A stretch of 64,000 nucleotides of DNA from Pokkaliibacter sp. MBI-7 (GCF_029846635.1 NZ_JARVTG010000001.1:3466501-3530500), one strand, 5' to 3'. Counted from the stretch's first letter, positions 1-9,887 are shown. Program-made: numbers and translations. The notes: generated by a model not told the origin, from the sequence alone.

Positions 1-414
1 GCCGCTTTTATCTATGTCGCTGGTGCTGCACTGCGTCTGGCCCGTTTCAACGTGCAGATTGGCTCGGTCGACAAGAAGTACTTCGTTGGTTTGCCCAGCC
101 CTGCTGCGGCTGCGCTGGTGACCGGGATGGTGTGGGTCGGTTCCGAATACCATGTACTGACCACTGCTTACAGTTTCTGGGCAGCCCTGCTGGTAGCGGC
201 AGCGGGTATCCTGATGGTCAGTAATGTCAGCTACTACTCGTTCAAGACCATTGATCTGAAAGGCAAGGTGCCGGTCATGACCCTGATGATCATTGCACTG
301 GTATTTGCGGTCATTGCCTATCAGCCAGCAGCGGTATTGTGGGGGATCTTCCTGATCTACGGGTTTTCTGGTCCTGCCCTCTATCTGCGCAAATTGCGTC
401 GCAAATTTAACTGA
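1..414 (+). CDS. pssA: CDP-diacylglycerol--serine O-phosphatidyltransferase, C-terminal part
   Basis: The reading frame is open from the first base, so the 5' end lies outside the window; 137 residues remain. The visible part starts with AAFIYVAGAALRLARFN, which continues the CDP-alcohol phosphotransferase signature region, followed by YFVGLPSPAAAALV, typical of bacterial PssA (type II, membrane). About four hydrophobic segments follow and the protein ends in a basic tail (LRKLRRKFN). The family makes phosphatidylserine from CDP-diacylglycerol and L-serine at the inner membrane, the first committed step towards phosphatidylethanolamine. The catalytic Asp motif itself is upstream of the window and not seen. 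Confidence 0.88.
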   Translation, partial: AAFIYVAGAALRLARFNVQIGSVDKKYFVGLPSPAAAALVTGMVWVGSEYHVLTTAYSFWAALLVAAAGILMVSNVSYYSFKTIDLKGKVPVMTLMIIALVFAVIAYQPAAVLWGIFLIYGFSGPALYLRKLRRKFN

Positions 415-429
415 TCCTGCGGTGATCCT

Positions 430-463
430 CCTCTGTCTGACGGCAATGTACGGCAGGCAGAGG
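430..463 (+). terminator. imperfect hairpin downstream of pssA
   Basis: CCTCTG-t-CTG at 430-439 pairs with CAG-g-CAGAGG at 455-463, with one wobble and a mismatch next to the loop. It starts 15 bases after the pssA stop. There is no clear T tract, so it may be a weak or Rho-assisted terminator. Confidence 0.35.
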
Positions 464-590
464 CTGTCACTTCTGTCTGATATCCCCCACCTTTCGTCGG
501 GCACCTTGTTTTGCAACCGCGCTGAAAGTTTCAGTGAAGGCTAAACAACTGGTATCCTTCGCTTTTTCCCTAGGGAACAGGCTTTCTGCA

Positions 591-3500
591 ATGGCGCATC
601 TCGCTGCTCTGCAACTTCAAATCTTTCAGGCAGTCCTGGAGCTGCCGGAGACCACCGGCAACGCCATCCGCCAGCATATCCGGCAATCCCTCGACGCCAC
701 AGTACGTCCTGCGGATATTGATCGTGAACTCGATGCCATGAGCAACGATGATCTGCTGTACTTCGATGGTGAGGAATACCTGCTGGAAGAGAATGGTGTT
801 TGGACCGTTTTCCGTGCCTTCCATGAACAGCGTCTGCCTCTGACACTGCTGGCTCCTCATCACGATGATGATGACGACTATGCTGACCTGCGCGAGCTGC
901 TGCGGGCATGGCTGGGGATGGAGGCCGACCTCGACAAGTGCGCTTCTCAGGTGCTGGCACAGAAATACAGTGAGACGCCGGTGGCGGTGCAGTACCTGCA
1001 TTTGCTGCCACCTTACTGGCAGAAGGTGATGCTGAACATTCTCTGCCTCAATGATGTGCTGGAAGGTGGCCACGTCTTGCCTGTCGATGCCCAGATGCGT
1101 GACAACGGCCTGCAGGACACCCTCAGTGAGACGTTACTGGCAGCCTGGGATGCCGACTATGCCCTGACCCAGCTCAAGGATAAGGATCTGGAGGATCATT
1201 GGTTCGGCCAGCTGGAATTCCAGTCTGCCGAGCAGTCGCTGTTTCAGTCGCGTTATCTGTGGCAGCAGCAGGATAGGGATGCTCAGGGCTTCTTGCCGGT
1301 CTACCGTACCCTGCTGGAAATGGCCTTGCTGCGGGTAAGTGATCCGCAGCGCAGCCTTGAGCTGGCCCGACAGGCCTGCCAGTGGGCCAGACAGCAAGGT
1401 TATCTGGGCATGATCAGCTGGCTGGAAATGCTGGCTGCCGATGAGCTGCCACGTCAGTTGCAGCATGCCCGCCAATGGATCAAAGCCTATTCGGCCTCGC
1501 TGCAGAGCAAGGCCAGCAGCAATCCCTATTCATTTTTCTCCAGCGCCGAGGCCGAGCGCCTGTTTGGGGAGTATTTCCGCCGTGATGCCTTCCCGCTCAA
1601 ACTGCAATGGCTGCTGGAAGCGCTGCTACTGCAATCGGCACTGCCAGAGGGATTCAGCGAGGAGTGGAAACTGCAGCCCGAGTATCAGCAATTACTGCAG
1701 CTGGATGCCAAATCGCCAGTGAACAGTCTGGTCAGGGCCGTGGCTCAGGCGCTGGCTGGCGAAGAGATCAGTCATCCGATTCTGCTGATGAACGTGCGCA
1801 GCCAGCAGGATGCCTGGCAAGGCTGGCTGGAGCGGGTGCATACCCTGTCGGTGGAAGAAGTCCCCGAGCCGCTGCAGGAGCGACTGGTGTGGGTCGTGGA
1901 TCTCGATCATGGTCTGCTGTCAGCCAAGATCCAGAAACAGGGCAAGCGCAGCTGGAGTAAGGGGCGACAGGTGCGGCTGGATCAGCTGCAGTCCTATCCC
2001 GAACAGTTTGGCCGCATGCTGGAGGAGCAGGATTACCTGATTCTCGCCCAGTGCGGCATTCGCCCCCAGAACTATTACGAACGGGTTCGCCTGACCCCGG
2101 CGTTGCTGATGACCTTGAGCCGCCATCCACGGGTATCCACGGTGGAAGGTGTGCCGCTGTCACTGATTCCGCAGACACCGCTGGTCAGTTTCCTGCGTGC
2201 CGAGCAGGGATTGCACTGTGAAGTGGTGCCTGCCTTGCTGAAGAACGGCCTGGCCCTGGAGCGTCTGGGGGAAGGGATATGGCAGTTCTACATCCTGCCG
2301 GAAGCTGCCGACAAGCTGCTGCGTGCTCTGGTCGCGGCTCCGGGAGCGATTCCCGAGCAGGCGATTCCCACTCTGCAGGAGATCATTGACCGCTGGCAGC
2401 AACAGGCCTGGTATTCCGATCATTCGCAACTGCGTGGCAATGTTCGCCTGATCGAATGGCCTTCACGGCCGTGTTTCCTGCTGGACTGGCAGTCCACTGG
2501 ACTGGCGCTGCAACTGGTGACCAAACCGGTGGCTGACTGGCCCTATCCGTTGCCTCTGGCCATGGGCAATGCCATGGTGCAGAGCCGTAACGACCATACC
2601 CACTGGTATCACCGTGACCTGCCGCGCGAAGCACAGTTGCGTCAGGAATGGATCGAGCGTCTGGGGCTGAGCAAGCAGGAAGACAACTTCTGGCAACTCG
2701 AAGGCGAAGAGGCTCTGGCACTGCTGCAGGCGCTGCAACCGGTGATGGAGCATGAACCTGAGCTGGTGCAGTGGCGTAGTGGCAGTCAACAGGCGCGTGT
2801 GATTGATATGCCTGACCTGCGCCTGAGTCTCGGTCAGCAGCAGGACTGGTTTGGTATCGATGGCCATGTCGAGCTGGATCAGCAGAAGGTGGCTTCCCTG
2901 CGTCTGCTGCTGCAACAGGCCCGGCAGGGTTATGTGACGCTGGATGAAGGCAATGTGGTGCTGATGAGCGAACAGCTGCGTCAGTACCTCACCACCCTGC
3001 ATTCCCTGGTCGGTGACGAACAGCGCTTTGATCAGCAGATTGCCTACCCGCTACAGCAGTTGTTGCAGAGTGTGGGAGTGCAGACCGATCAGCACTGGCA
3101 GGACATCACCCGGTCATGGCTGGATGAGCCGGAGCTGCCCACCGATCTGCTGGAGCCGCTGCGTGAGTATCAGCGCGATGGGGTGCGCTGGATGAGCCAC
3201 CTGTGCCTGCATGGCTTTGGTGCCTGTCTGGCGGACGATATGGGGCTGGGTAAAACTCTACAGGCGCTGACACTGCTGCGGCTGCGTCGTGAAGCTGGGC
3301 CTGCGCTGGTAGTCGCGCCCAAATCGGTGGTGCCCAACTGGATTCAGGAAGCGGCCCGCTTTGCCCCTGAGCTGGACATGATCGATCTGGAACAGCTGGA
3401 AGACCGCCGCGAAGGTATCGTCAGTGCCGGCCCCAATCAGGTGGTGGTGCTGAGCTACGGGCTGGTCAGCCGTCTGGAGGAAGAGCTGGCAGAAATCAGC

Positions 3501-4505
3501 TGGGCCACGGCGGTGCTGGATGAAGCGCAGCAGATCAAGAACGCCAATACCCAGCGTGCCCGTACGCTGTTTCAGCTGCAGGCAGAAAGCCGCATTGCCC
3601 TGAGTGGTACGCCGGTAGAAAACAACCTGCTGGAGCTGTGGAGCCTGTTTGCCTTTATTAACCCGGGCTTGCTGGGCAGCAAGGCCTCCTTCGTGCGCAA
3701 GTATTCCGATGCCAGCCGTGATGATGAGGCCATGACCCGCCTGCGTGCGCTGGTATCGCCTTTCATTCTGCGGCGTATGAAGAGTCAGGTGCTGAAAGAG
3801 CTGCCGAGCAAGACCGAAATCACTCACCGCATTAGTCTCAGTGAAGAAGAGTGGGCGGTGTACGAGGCGGCGCGGCAGCAGACACTGGAGCAGATTCAGA
3901 CGCAATCGGGGCTGATGGCGACGCTGACCGGCCTGATTCGTCTGCGCCAGATTTGCTGTCATCCCGGCCTGATTGTCGACGACTATCAGGGCCCGTGCAG
4001 CAAGCTGGATGAAGCGATGAACCTGCTGGAAGAAGCCTTTGCCGGAGATCACCGGGTGCTGGTGTTCAGCCAGTTTATCGGCCTGCTCAGTCGCCTGCGT
4101 GAGCGTTTGCAGCAGGCTGGCTGGCGTTACAGCTACCTTGATGGCAGCTGCACCTCGCGGGCACGTCAGGCCGCAGTGGAAGAGTTCAAGGCCGGTAAAA
4201 CCCATCTGTTCCTGATCAGCCTCAAGGCAGGGGGTACCGGTCTTAACCTGACCGAAGCGGATACCGTGATCCATCTCGATCCCTGGTGGAACCCGGCGGT
4301 GGAAGATCAGGCCAGTGACCGTGCTCATCGTCTTGGCCAGACTCAGCCGGTCACGGTCTATCGTCTGGTGACGGAAAAGACCATCGAAGAGAAGATCGTC
4401 GCACTGCACCACGATAAACGCGATCTGGCTGACAAGGTGCTGAGTGATCAGGCGGTCACCAGCAAGCTGGATGGCGAGCTGCTGCTGAGCCTGCTCAGTT
4501 CCTGA
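591..4505 (+). CDS. SNF2-family DEAD/DEAH helicase-like ATPase (HepA/RapA-type)
   Basis: The product is 1304 residues from ATG 591; an in-frame GTG at 534 would add 19 residues but has no better ribosome site. The last third is a full SNF2 core. Motif I is DDMGLGKT (about residue 882), motif II DEAQ (about 976), motif III LSGTPVENN, and motif VI DRAHRLGQ (about 1242), followed by VTVYRLVTEKTIEEKI. The first 850 residues are an acidic and Gln/Leu-rich region without a motif I can name. The family uses ATP to translocate on dsDNA and remodel protein-nucleic acid complexes. The specific role here is unknown. It stands alone, and a hairpin follows. Confidence 0.9.
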   Translation: MAHLAALQLQIFQAVLELPETTGNAIRQHIRQSLDATVRPADIDRELDAMSNDDLLYFDGEEYLLEENGVWTVFRAFHEQRLPLTLLAPHHDDDDDYADLRELLRAWLGMEADLDKCASQVLAQKYSETPVAVQYLHLLPPYWQKVMLNILCLNDVLEGGHVLPVDAQMRDNGLQDTLSETLLAAWDADYALTQLKDKDLEDHWFGQLEFQSAEQSLFQSRYLWQQQDRDAQGFLPVYRTLLEMALLRVSDPQRSLELARQACQWARQQGYLGMISWLEMLAADELPRQLQHARQWIKAYSASLQSKASSNPYSFFSSAEAERLFGEYFRRDAFPLKLQWLLEALLLQSALPEGFSEEWKLQPEYQQLLQLDAKSPVNSLVRAVAQALAGEEISHPILLMNVRSQQDAWQGWLERVHTLSVEEVPEPLQERLVWVVDLDHGLLSAKIQKQGKRSWSKGRQVRLDQLQSYPEQFGRMLEEQDYLILAQCGIRPQNYYERVRLTPALLMTLSRHPRVSTVEGVPLSLIPQTPLVSFLRAEQGLHCEVVPALLKNGLALERLGEGIWQFYILPEAADKLLRALVAAPGAIPEQAIPTLQEIIDRWQQQAWYSDHSQLRGNVRLIEWPSRPCFLLDWQSTGLALQLVTKPVADWPYPLPLAMGNAMVQSRNDHTHWYHRDLPREAQLRQEWIERLGLSKQEDNFWQLEGEEALALLQALQPVMEHEPELVQWRSGSQQARVIDMPDLRLSLGQQQDWFGIDGHVELDQQKVASLRLLLQQARQGYVTLDEGNVVLMSEQLRQYLTTLHSLVGDEQRFDQQIAYPLQQLLQSVGVQTDQHWQDITRSWLDEPELPTDLLEPLREYQRDGVRWMSHLCLHGFGACLADDMGLGKTLQALTLLRLRREAGPALVVAPKSVVPNWIQEAARFAPELDMIDLEQLEDRREGIVSAGPNQVVVLSYGLVSRLEEELAEISWATAVLDEAQQIKNANTQRARTLFQLQAESRIALSGTPVENNLLELWSLFAFINPGLLGSKASFVRKYSDASRDDEAMTRLRALVSPFILRRMKSQVLKELPSKTEITHRISLSEEEWAVYEAARQQTLEQIQTQSGLMATLTGLIRLRQICCHPGLIVDDYQGPCSKLDEAMNLLEEAFAGDHRVLVFSQFIGLLSRLRERLQQAGWRYSYLDGSCTSRARQAAVEEFKAGKTHLFLISLKAGGTGLNLTEADTVIHLDPWWNPAVEDQASDRAHRLGQTQPVTVYRLVTEKTIEEKIVALHHDKRDLADKVLSDQAVTSKLDGELLLSLLSS

Positions 4506-4516
4506 TAACGCCTGCT

Positions 4517-4558
4517 GTCAAAGACCTGCACGCTGCGAGGTGATTGCAGGTCTTTGAC
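4517..4558 (+). terminator. strong hairpin after the SNF2 gene
   Basis: Perfect 14-bp arms GTCAAAGACCTGCA (4517-4530) and TGCAGGTCTTTGAC (4545-4558) with a 14-nt loop begin 12 bases after the stop codon. No T run follows, so termination is plausible but not certain. Confidence 0.5.
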
Positions 4559-4633
4559 GGCATATCCACCTCTCTCACTGCACAGTTGTCCACAGATACC
4601 TGCGCGACTTCTGTTGTGCAGGTTATCCCCAAC

Positions 4634-4662
4634 AAAAAATTCAGCGCTCTGCTGAATTTTTT
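4634..4662. terminator. A/T-flanked bidirectional hairpin
   Basis: AAAAAATTCAGC (4634-4645) and GCTGAATTTTTT (4651-4662) form a 12-bp stem with a 5-nt loop that carries its own T run on either strand. It is a good intrinsic terminator candidate separating the SNF2 gene from msrPQ. The rest of the 415-bp gap (4506-4921) holds no gene I can support. Confidence 0.55.
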
Positions 4663-4921
4663 CTGCACTTATTATCCTTATTTCTGTCCAACCCGCTGAG
4701 CACCTGTTTACGGTCTGCCCTGATGGCAGCGGAGCGTAGGCAGGGAGCGGCCACGGGCAGGGATTTTAGCTTTGGCTGTAAGAAATGCGCGCTAGCTCCG
4801 ACCAATAGTGCAAACAGACTTTTATCTGTGGCACAGCTACCGCATGAGCAATCCAGAGACAGGAAAGGGGACGAGGACGTCATGCAGTACAGGACCGCAT
4901 AACCAACAGTGAGGCTATTCC

Positions 4922-5920
4922 ATGTTGATCAAGTTTCCCTCGAAGATTCCTGCGTCGGAAATAACTCCCGAACCTATTTATCGGGCGCGTCGTGACTTTA
5001 TGCGCGGGGTGGTGGGAGCAGGGGCCGGCATGGCGCTGTCGTCAGCCTGGGCCGCTCCGGCACATACCGATAAGGACGCTGTTGATCGCGGCCCGGACTG
5101 GCTGCGCCAGCAACTGGCGGCTGCTAAGCCCGACGTGGTGGTGGCCAAGGAGTCGCTGACGCCGTTCTATAACGTCACTCACTACAACAACTTCTACGAA
5201 TTTGGCTATCAGAAGGAAGACCCCGCCGCTAACAGCGAAGGCTTCAACCCCTATCCGTGGAACGTGGAAATCGCCGGAGAGGTGGGCAAACCCGGTAGCT
5301 ATCATCTGGAAGATCTGCTCAAAGGGATGGAGCTGGAGGAACGGGTCTACCGCCTGCGCTGCGTTGAGGCCTGGTCGATGGTCATTCCATGGATCGGTTT
5401 TTCACTGGCCTCCCTGCTTAAGCGTTTTGAGCCTACCAGTAAGGCTAAGTATGTCGCCTTCACTACTCTCAAGGATGCCAAACAGTTCCCTGAGCAGAAG
5501 AGTTACTTCAGCAGTATTGACTGGCCGTATATCGAAGGGCTGCGTATGGATGAAGCGATGCATCCGCTGACCATCCTGGCAGTCGGTCTCTACGGTAAGG
5601 CGCTGCCCAATCAGAATGGCGCGCCGTTAAGACTGGTGGTGCCATGGAAATATGGCTTCAAGAGTATCAAATCGATTGTCAGGATTGAGCTGACCGAGAC
5701 GCAGCCCAAAACCACCTGGAGCGAGATTGCACCGGATGAGTACGGCTTCTATGCCAACGTCAATCCCAAGGTCGATCACCCGCGCTGGAGCCAGGCCACC
5801 GAGCGGCGTCTGCCTTCTACCCTGTTCAGCCCCAACATTGTTCCTACCCAGATGTTTAACGGCTATGCCGATGAAGTGGCGTCGTTATACAGCGGTCTGG
5901 ACCTGCGCAAGTTTTACTGA
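4922..5920 (+). CDS. msrP: protein-methionine-sulfoxide reductase catalytic subunit MsrP (YedY)
   Basis: The product is 332 residues. A twin-arginine signal (ARRDFMRGV at residues 22-30, then a hydrophobic stretch ending SAWA) directs export of the folded molybdoenzyme to the periplasm. The sulfite-oxidase fold is recognised by RLRCVEAWSMVIPW, with Cys147 as the expected molybdenum ligand, and by the C-terminal stretch MFNGYADEVASLYSGLDLRKFY typical of YedY. The family reduces methionine sulfoxide in oxidised envelope proteins, taking electrons from the quinone pool through MsrQ. The gene lies 78 bases upstream of msrQ in the same direction, as in other proteobacteria. Confidence 0.95.
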   Translation: MLIKFPSKIPASEITPEPIYRARRDFMRGVVGAGAGMALSSAWAAPAHTDKDAVDRGPDWLRQQLAAAKPDVVVAKESLTPFYNVTHYNNFYEFGYQKEDPAANSEGFNPYPWNVEIAGEVGKPGSYHLEDLLKGMELEERVYRLRCVEAWSMVIPWIGFSLASLLKRFEPTSKAKYVAFTTLKDAKQFPEQKSYFSSIDWPYIEGLRMDEAMHPLTILAVGLYGKALPNQNGAPLRLVVPWKYGFKSIKSIVRIELTETQPKTTWSEIAPDEYGFYANVNPKVDHPRWSQATERRLPSTLFSPNIVPTQMFNGYADEVASLYSGLDLRKFY

Positions 5921-5998
5921 AGCGGCTAAGCATGCTGCGGGGAGTGACTGATGTCGTCACAGCCCCGCTGACAAGTGCGTTCTGAAGAGGAGCACGGT

Positions 5999-6631
5999 TT
6001 GAAAACCCTGCCTGTAAGCGCCCGGCGCGTGCTGATCTTTGTCCTTGCCAGCCTGCCTTTCGGCTGGCTGTTGTGGGCAACCTTTACCAATCACCTCGGC
6101 GCTGACCCGGCCAAGACGGTCGTCTGGCAGACCGGGCTGTGGGCGCTGCGCCTGTTGCTGATCACCCTGTGCGTGTCGCCAGCACGACGGCTGCTGCAGT
6201 GGGGCTGGCTGATGGTGCACCGGCGTATGCTGGGGCTGTTCGCGCTGTTCTACGCGGTGCTGCACCTGCTGGCGTACCTGTTTTTTATTTTGGGAGCAGA
6301 CTTCAGCCGGCTGGGCGAAGAGCTGATCAAGCGCCCCTACATTACCGTGGGTGCACCTGCTTTGCTGATCCTGGTGGTGCTGGGGGTTACGTCCACCAGA
6401 GCGATGATGCGGCGGCTGGGCAAATCCTGGCAGCGCCTGCATAACAGCGTCTATGTGGCCGTGCTGCTGGCCTGGCTGCATCTGTTCTGGCAGGTGCGCT
6501 CCAGCTATTTCGAAGCCGCTTTGTACGGCAGCATCACTGCGGCACTGCTGCTGATCCGTCTGTACTGGTGGTGGCAGCGCCGGCAGAAGGTCAGGAGTGT
6601 GGTACATCCGGGCCAGATGGAGCGAGGTTGA
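5999..6631 (+). CDS. msrQ: heme-binding membrane subunit MsrQ (YedZ)
   Basis: The product is 210 residues from TTG 5999, preferred because GAAGAGGAG (5984-5992) sits 6 nt upstream; a GTG at 5975 would add 8 residues without a ribosome site. It is a polytopic ferric-reductase-like protein with about six hydrophobic helices. Histidines in transmembrane segments (MVHRRMLGL, FYAVLHLLAY, QRLHNSVYV, LLAWLHLFW) are candidates for the b-heme ligands. It passes electrons from the inner membrane to MsrP. It forms an operon with msrP. Confidence 0.93.
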   Translation: MKTLPVSARRVLIFVLASLPFGWLLWATFTNHLGADPAKTVVWQTGLWALRLLLITLCVSPARRLLQWGWLMVHRRMLGLFALFYAVLHLLAYLFFILGADFSRLGEELIKRPYITVGAPALLILVVLGVTSTRAMMRRLGKSWQRLHNSVYVAVLLAWLHLFWQVRSSYFEAALYGSITAALLLIRLYWWWQRRQKVRSVVHPGQMERG

Positions 6632-6788
6632 ACGAGTTTTCCGCGGGGATGGCTGGCCAGTGGATGCGGATTGATAAAAAGGCGTAGCAGAAAGACGCTT
6701 TCTCCGAGCATATTGTGCTTTGCCATCCATCGGCTTTTGCCGGAGAATGGTGCCCCCTCAACCCGGTTGCAACAAAGGATTCTGGTCT

Positions 6789-8417
6789 ATGAAGCCTGGT
6801 TTGCGCATCGTTATGGCGCAGCTCGATTTTCTGGTGGGAGATATTCCCGGCAATACTGCCAAGGTGATTGCGGCTGCCAATGATGCCCGTGACCGGCTGC
6901 AGGCAGACCTGATAGTGTTCCCCGAACTGACCCTGACCGGCTACCCGCCGGAGGATTTGCTGCTGCGTCCCAGCTTGCAGCTGCGCGTCAGTAAAGCCCT
7001 GCAGCAGGTGCAGGAAGAAGTCCGCGGTATCGGCGTGATGCTCGGCTACCCCTGGCGTGAGCCGGAAGGCCTGTACAACATGGCCGCCTACATCGAAGAA
7101 GGACAGGTTCAGGGCATCTACCGCAAGCAGAGCCTGCCCAACTATCAGGTATTCGACGAGAAACGTTATTTTGTCCCCGGCCATCTTCCCTGCGTGGTGG
7201 AGATCAAGGGCCGCCCGGTGGCCATTACCATCTGCGAAGATATGTGGCAGCCACAGCCGGTGATGCAGGCTCGTGAGGCCGGTGCCGAGCTGATCATCAA
7301 CCTCAATGCCTCACCGTTCCACATCGGTAAATGGGAAGAACGCCGCAAGCTGCTGGCTGAACGTGCCCGCCAGGCGGGCTGCCCGATTGTCTACACCAAT
7401 CTGGTGGGCGGTCAGGATGAGCTGGTGTTTGATGGTGGCTCCATGGTGGTGGACGGCGAAGGCCAGCTGGTAGCGTCCGCTCCCTGCTATGAAGAAGGTC
7501 TGTATCCGGTCGATTTCCAGCTGGAGCCTGCCCTGACGCCGGTGGCGCAGAGGCTGGCACCGCAGCCGGACAAACTGGCTTCCGTTTACTCGGCACTGGT
7601 GGCCGGTGTACGTGATTACGTCAACAAGAACGGCTTCAAGGGTGTGGTACTGGGCTTGTCCGGTGGTATCGACTCGGCCCTGACGCTGGCCATTGCCGTG
7701 GACGCGCTGGGCAAGGAGCGGGTATCGGCGGTGATGATGCCGTTCCGTTACACCTCTTCCATGAGTCTGGAAGATGCGCAGGCAGAAGCCACCACGCTGG
7801 GCGTCGATTACCGCATCCTGTCTATCGAACCCATGTTTGAAGCCTTTATGGGCACCCTGGCCGATTCGTTTGTCAATACCGTGGTGGATACTACCGAGCA
7901 GAATCTGCAGGCGCGCTGCCGTGGTGTACTGCTGATGGCCCTGTCCAACAAGCTGGGCTATCTGGTGCTGACCACCGGTAACAAGAGCGAAATGGCGGTC
8001 GGTTATGCCACCCTCTACGGTGACATGGCCGGTGGCTTCGATGTGCTCAAGGATGTACCGAAAACGCTGGTGTTCAAGCTGTCCGAGTATCGCAACCGCC
8101 TCGGTGCGGTGATTCCGCAGCGGGTCATTGACCGTCCGCCATCAGCTGAGCTGGCACCGGATCAGGTGGACGAAGACAACCTGCCCCCCTATGAAGTGCT
8201 GGATGCCATTCTGGAGCTGTATATCGAGAAGGACTACAGCGCCCATGCCATTGCCGCGCAGGGCTTTGAGCTGGAAACCGTCAAGCGCGTGATTCGCCTG
8301 GTGGATGTTAACGAATACAAACGCCGTCAGGCAGCCATTGGACCTCGTATCACCCAGCGCGGCTTTGGCCGTGATCGCCGTTATCCCATCACCTCTGCCT
8401 GGAAGTCGGGCGAGTAA
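6789..8417 (+). CDS. nadE: glutamine-dependent NAD+ synthetase
   Basis: The product is 542 residues from ATG 6789 with AAAGGA 9 nt upstream; a longer in-frame start at 6720 is unlikely. The N-terminal nitrilase-type glutaminase domain shows the Glu-Lys-Cys set in PELTLTGYPPEDL, the YRKQSLPNY region, and TICEDMW. The C-terminal synthetase domain has the P-loop GLSGGIDSALT (about residues 285-295) and the KSEMAVGYATLYGDMAGG loop. The enzyme makes NAD+ from deamido-NAD+, ATP and glutamine in the cytosol. It is monocistronic, and a hairpin separates it from the convergent photolyase gene. Confidence 0.96.
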   Translation: MKPGLRIVMAQLDFLVGDIPGNTAKVIAAANDARDRLQADLIVFPELTLTGYPPEDLLLRPSLQLRVSKALQQVQEEVRGIGVMLGYPWREPEGLYNMAAYIEEGQVQGIYRKQSLPNYQVFDEKRYFVPGHLPCVVEIKGRPVAITICEDMWQPQPVMQAREAGAELIINLNASPFHIGKWEERRKLLAERARQAGCPIVYTNLVGGQDELVFDGGSMVVDGEGQLVASAPCYEEGLYPVDFQLEPALTPVAQRLAPQPDKLASVYSALVAGVRDYVNKNGFKGVVLGLSGGIDSALTLAIAVDALGKERVSAVMMPFRYTSSMSLEDAQAEATTLGVDYRILSIEPMFEAFMGTLADSFVNTVVDTTEQNLQARCRGVLLMALSNKLGYLVLTTGNKSEMAVGYATLYGDMAGGFDVLKDVPKTLVFKLSEYRNRLGAVIPQRVIDRPPSAELAPDQVDEDNLPPYEVLDAILELYIEKDYSAHAIAAQGFELETVKRVIRLVDVNEYKRRQAAIGPRITQRGFGRDRRYPITSAWKSGE

Positions 8418-8447
8418 CGCCTCGTTTCCTCCCTGTCATGTCTCACG

Positions 8448-8476
8448 CATAAAGGCTGCCACTGGCAGCCTTTATG
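8448..8476. terminator. terminator hairpin between convergent nadE and cryptochrome genes
   Basis: Perfect 13-bp arms CATAAAGGCTGCC (8448-8460) and GGCAGCCTTTATG (8464-8476) with a 3-nt loop. They lie 30 bases after the nadE stop and 18 before the end of the opposite gene, a position suited to terminating both. Confidence 0.65.
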
Positions 8477-8494
8477 CTTTCTGCAGATTCTTCA

Positions 8495-9820
8495 TCACTC
8501 AGATTCAGGGCCGAGGGCTCCGCCGAGCCAGCGTTGTTGATAGTGCTGCAGCGGATCATACAGCTCTTCCTGTTTGGTCAGATTGAAGTGGCGCTGACCA
8601 CGTGGGTCGTTACCGACACCGGCCAGATACTGCCAGTTACCCCAGTTGCTGGCGACATCAAAGTCCAGCAGCTGCTGCTCAAACCACGCCGCACCATAGC
8701 GCCAGTCCAGTTGCAGTTCGTTGACCAGACAGCTGGCTACCAGCTGCCGGCCGCGATTGGACAGCCAGCTGGTATGAAGTAGTTCCTTCATGCAGGCGTT
8801 CACCAGCGGATAGTCTGTCTGGCCCTGACACCACTGCTGAAAGCGCTGAGGCTCATGGCGACCCGTCAGTACTTTACCCTGCTGGCCGGAGGGGGCAAAC
8901 AGACGCGCCCCGTGCTTCTCCAGTACCCACTGGAAATATTCCCGCCACAGTAACTCAAAGCTCAGCCAGTATGTGGAATCATTCCTGTCGTAGCGTTCTT
9001 CATGCTGGTGCAGCGCTGCCAGCACCTGACGAGCGGACAGGCAGCCGTTGGCCAGCCAGGGTGACAGTCTGGAGGAGTTGCCCCATCCGCACAGCTCATT
9101 GCGGGTCTGCTTGTAGTGCCTGACCTGCTGATGCCCGAGCAGATAATCGTGCAGCTGGGCTTGTGCGGCACTGGCACCGCCCTGAAAGGGGTTGCGGTCT
9201 TCCTTCTCTTCGAGCTTGAGCCAGCGCGTCAGCTGTTCACGCCGGAAGGGGTGTGCCAGTGGGCTGAGCGACAGTGGTTCCGGCCAGCGCACCGGTTCGG
9301 GCAGTACGGTATCGGGCAGCGGATGCTGCTCTACCTGCTGGCGAAAGGGAGTAAAGGAAACGGGGAGGGCAGGCAGGGCAAAGGGCAGTTGCTGGCGACT
9401 GAACAGGGTATGGGCAGCGTCACCGAGGAGGCACTCTGATGGCCATTGATCAAGCAGGTGCCGGTACTGCTGCTGTTCGTAGACGCCGGGGTGATGATTG
9501 CAGCCGAGCAGATCCATCGGCCTGAGCTGGCACAGCTGGCGGAGTGCCCCGACGGGCTCAGCGCAGAGCAGCCAGAGCGAATGCCCCCGCCGCTGCAGTT
9601 GCTGATGCAGGTCTTCCAGACTGTCGAGCAGAAAGCGGGCTCGATGTGGGCCCAGCGGGCAACAGCCAAACGGGCCGGGATCACGCCAGCGAGGATCGAC
9701 CACATATACGCAGGCCTGCTGCTGGCAACGCTGAGTCAGCTGCCACAGGGCAGGGTTATCGTGCAGGCGCAGATCGTGTCGGAACCACAGCAGCCCTGTG
9801 GTCGGCAGAGAGTCAGACAT
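8495..9820 (-). CDS. DASH-type cryptochrome / deoxyribodipyrimidine photolyase
   Basis: The product is 441 residues. The N-terminal photolyase alpha/beta domain starts TGLLWFRHDLRLHDNPAL. The C-terminal FAD-binding helical domain holds GRQLVASCLVNELQLDWR, WFEQQLLDFDVASNWGNWQY and AGVGNDPRGQRHFN, the combination that marks the Cry-DASH branch rather than CPD class I photolyase. Family members bind FAD plus an antenna chromophore; many repair cyclobutane dimers in single-stranded DNA under blue light. No LexA-like operator is visible upstream. Which lesion it repairs cannot be read from sequence. Confidence 0.9.
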   Translation of the reverse strand: MSDSLPTTGLLWFRHDLRLHDNPALWQLTQRCQQQACVYVVDPRWRDPGPFGCCPLGPHRARFLLDSLEDLHQQLQRRGHSLWLLCAEPVGALRQLCQLRPMDLLGCNHHPGVYEQQQYRHLLDQWPSECLLGDAAHTLFSRQQLPFALPALPVSFTPFRQQVEQHPLPDTVLPEPVRWPEPLSLSPLAHPFRREQLTRWLKLEEKEDRNPFQGGASAAQAQLHDYLLGHQQVRHYKQTRNELCGWGNSSRLSPWLANGCLSARQVLAALHQHEERYDRNDSTYWLSFELLWREYFQWVLEKHGARLFAPSGQQGKVLTGRHEPQRFQQWCQGQTDYPLVNACMKELLHTSWLSNRGRQLVASCLVNELQLDWRYGAAWFEQQLLDFDVASNWGNWQYLAGVGNDPRGQRHFNLTKQEELYDPLQHYQQRWLGGALGPESE

Positions 9821-9887
9821 GGCGTTACATTCATGGCGTTCGGGTTGTTTACGAGCCCCGCCGGCGATGGATCACCGCCCGTGCCCG

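Noticed and set aside
3258..4412. 384-residue minus-strand open frame opposite the SNF2 core
   Set aside because: The plus strand encodes all helicase motifs there; the antisense frame has no recognisable domain.
4641..4883. 80-residue minus-strand open frame between the SNF2 gene and msrP
   Set aside because: It starts in a promoter-like gap, ends in the terminator hairpin and has no domain or ribosome site.
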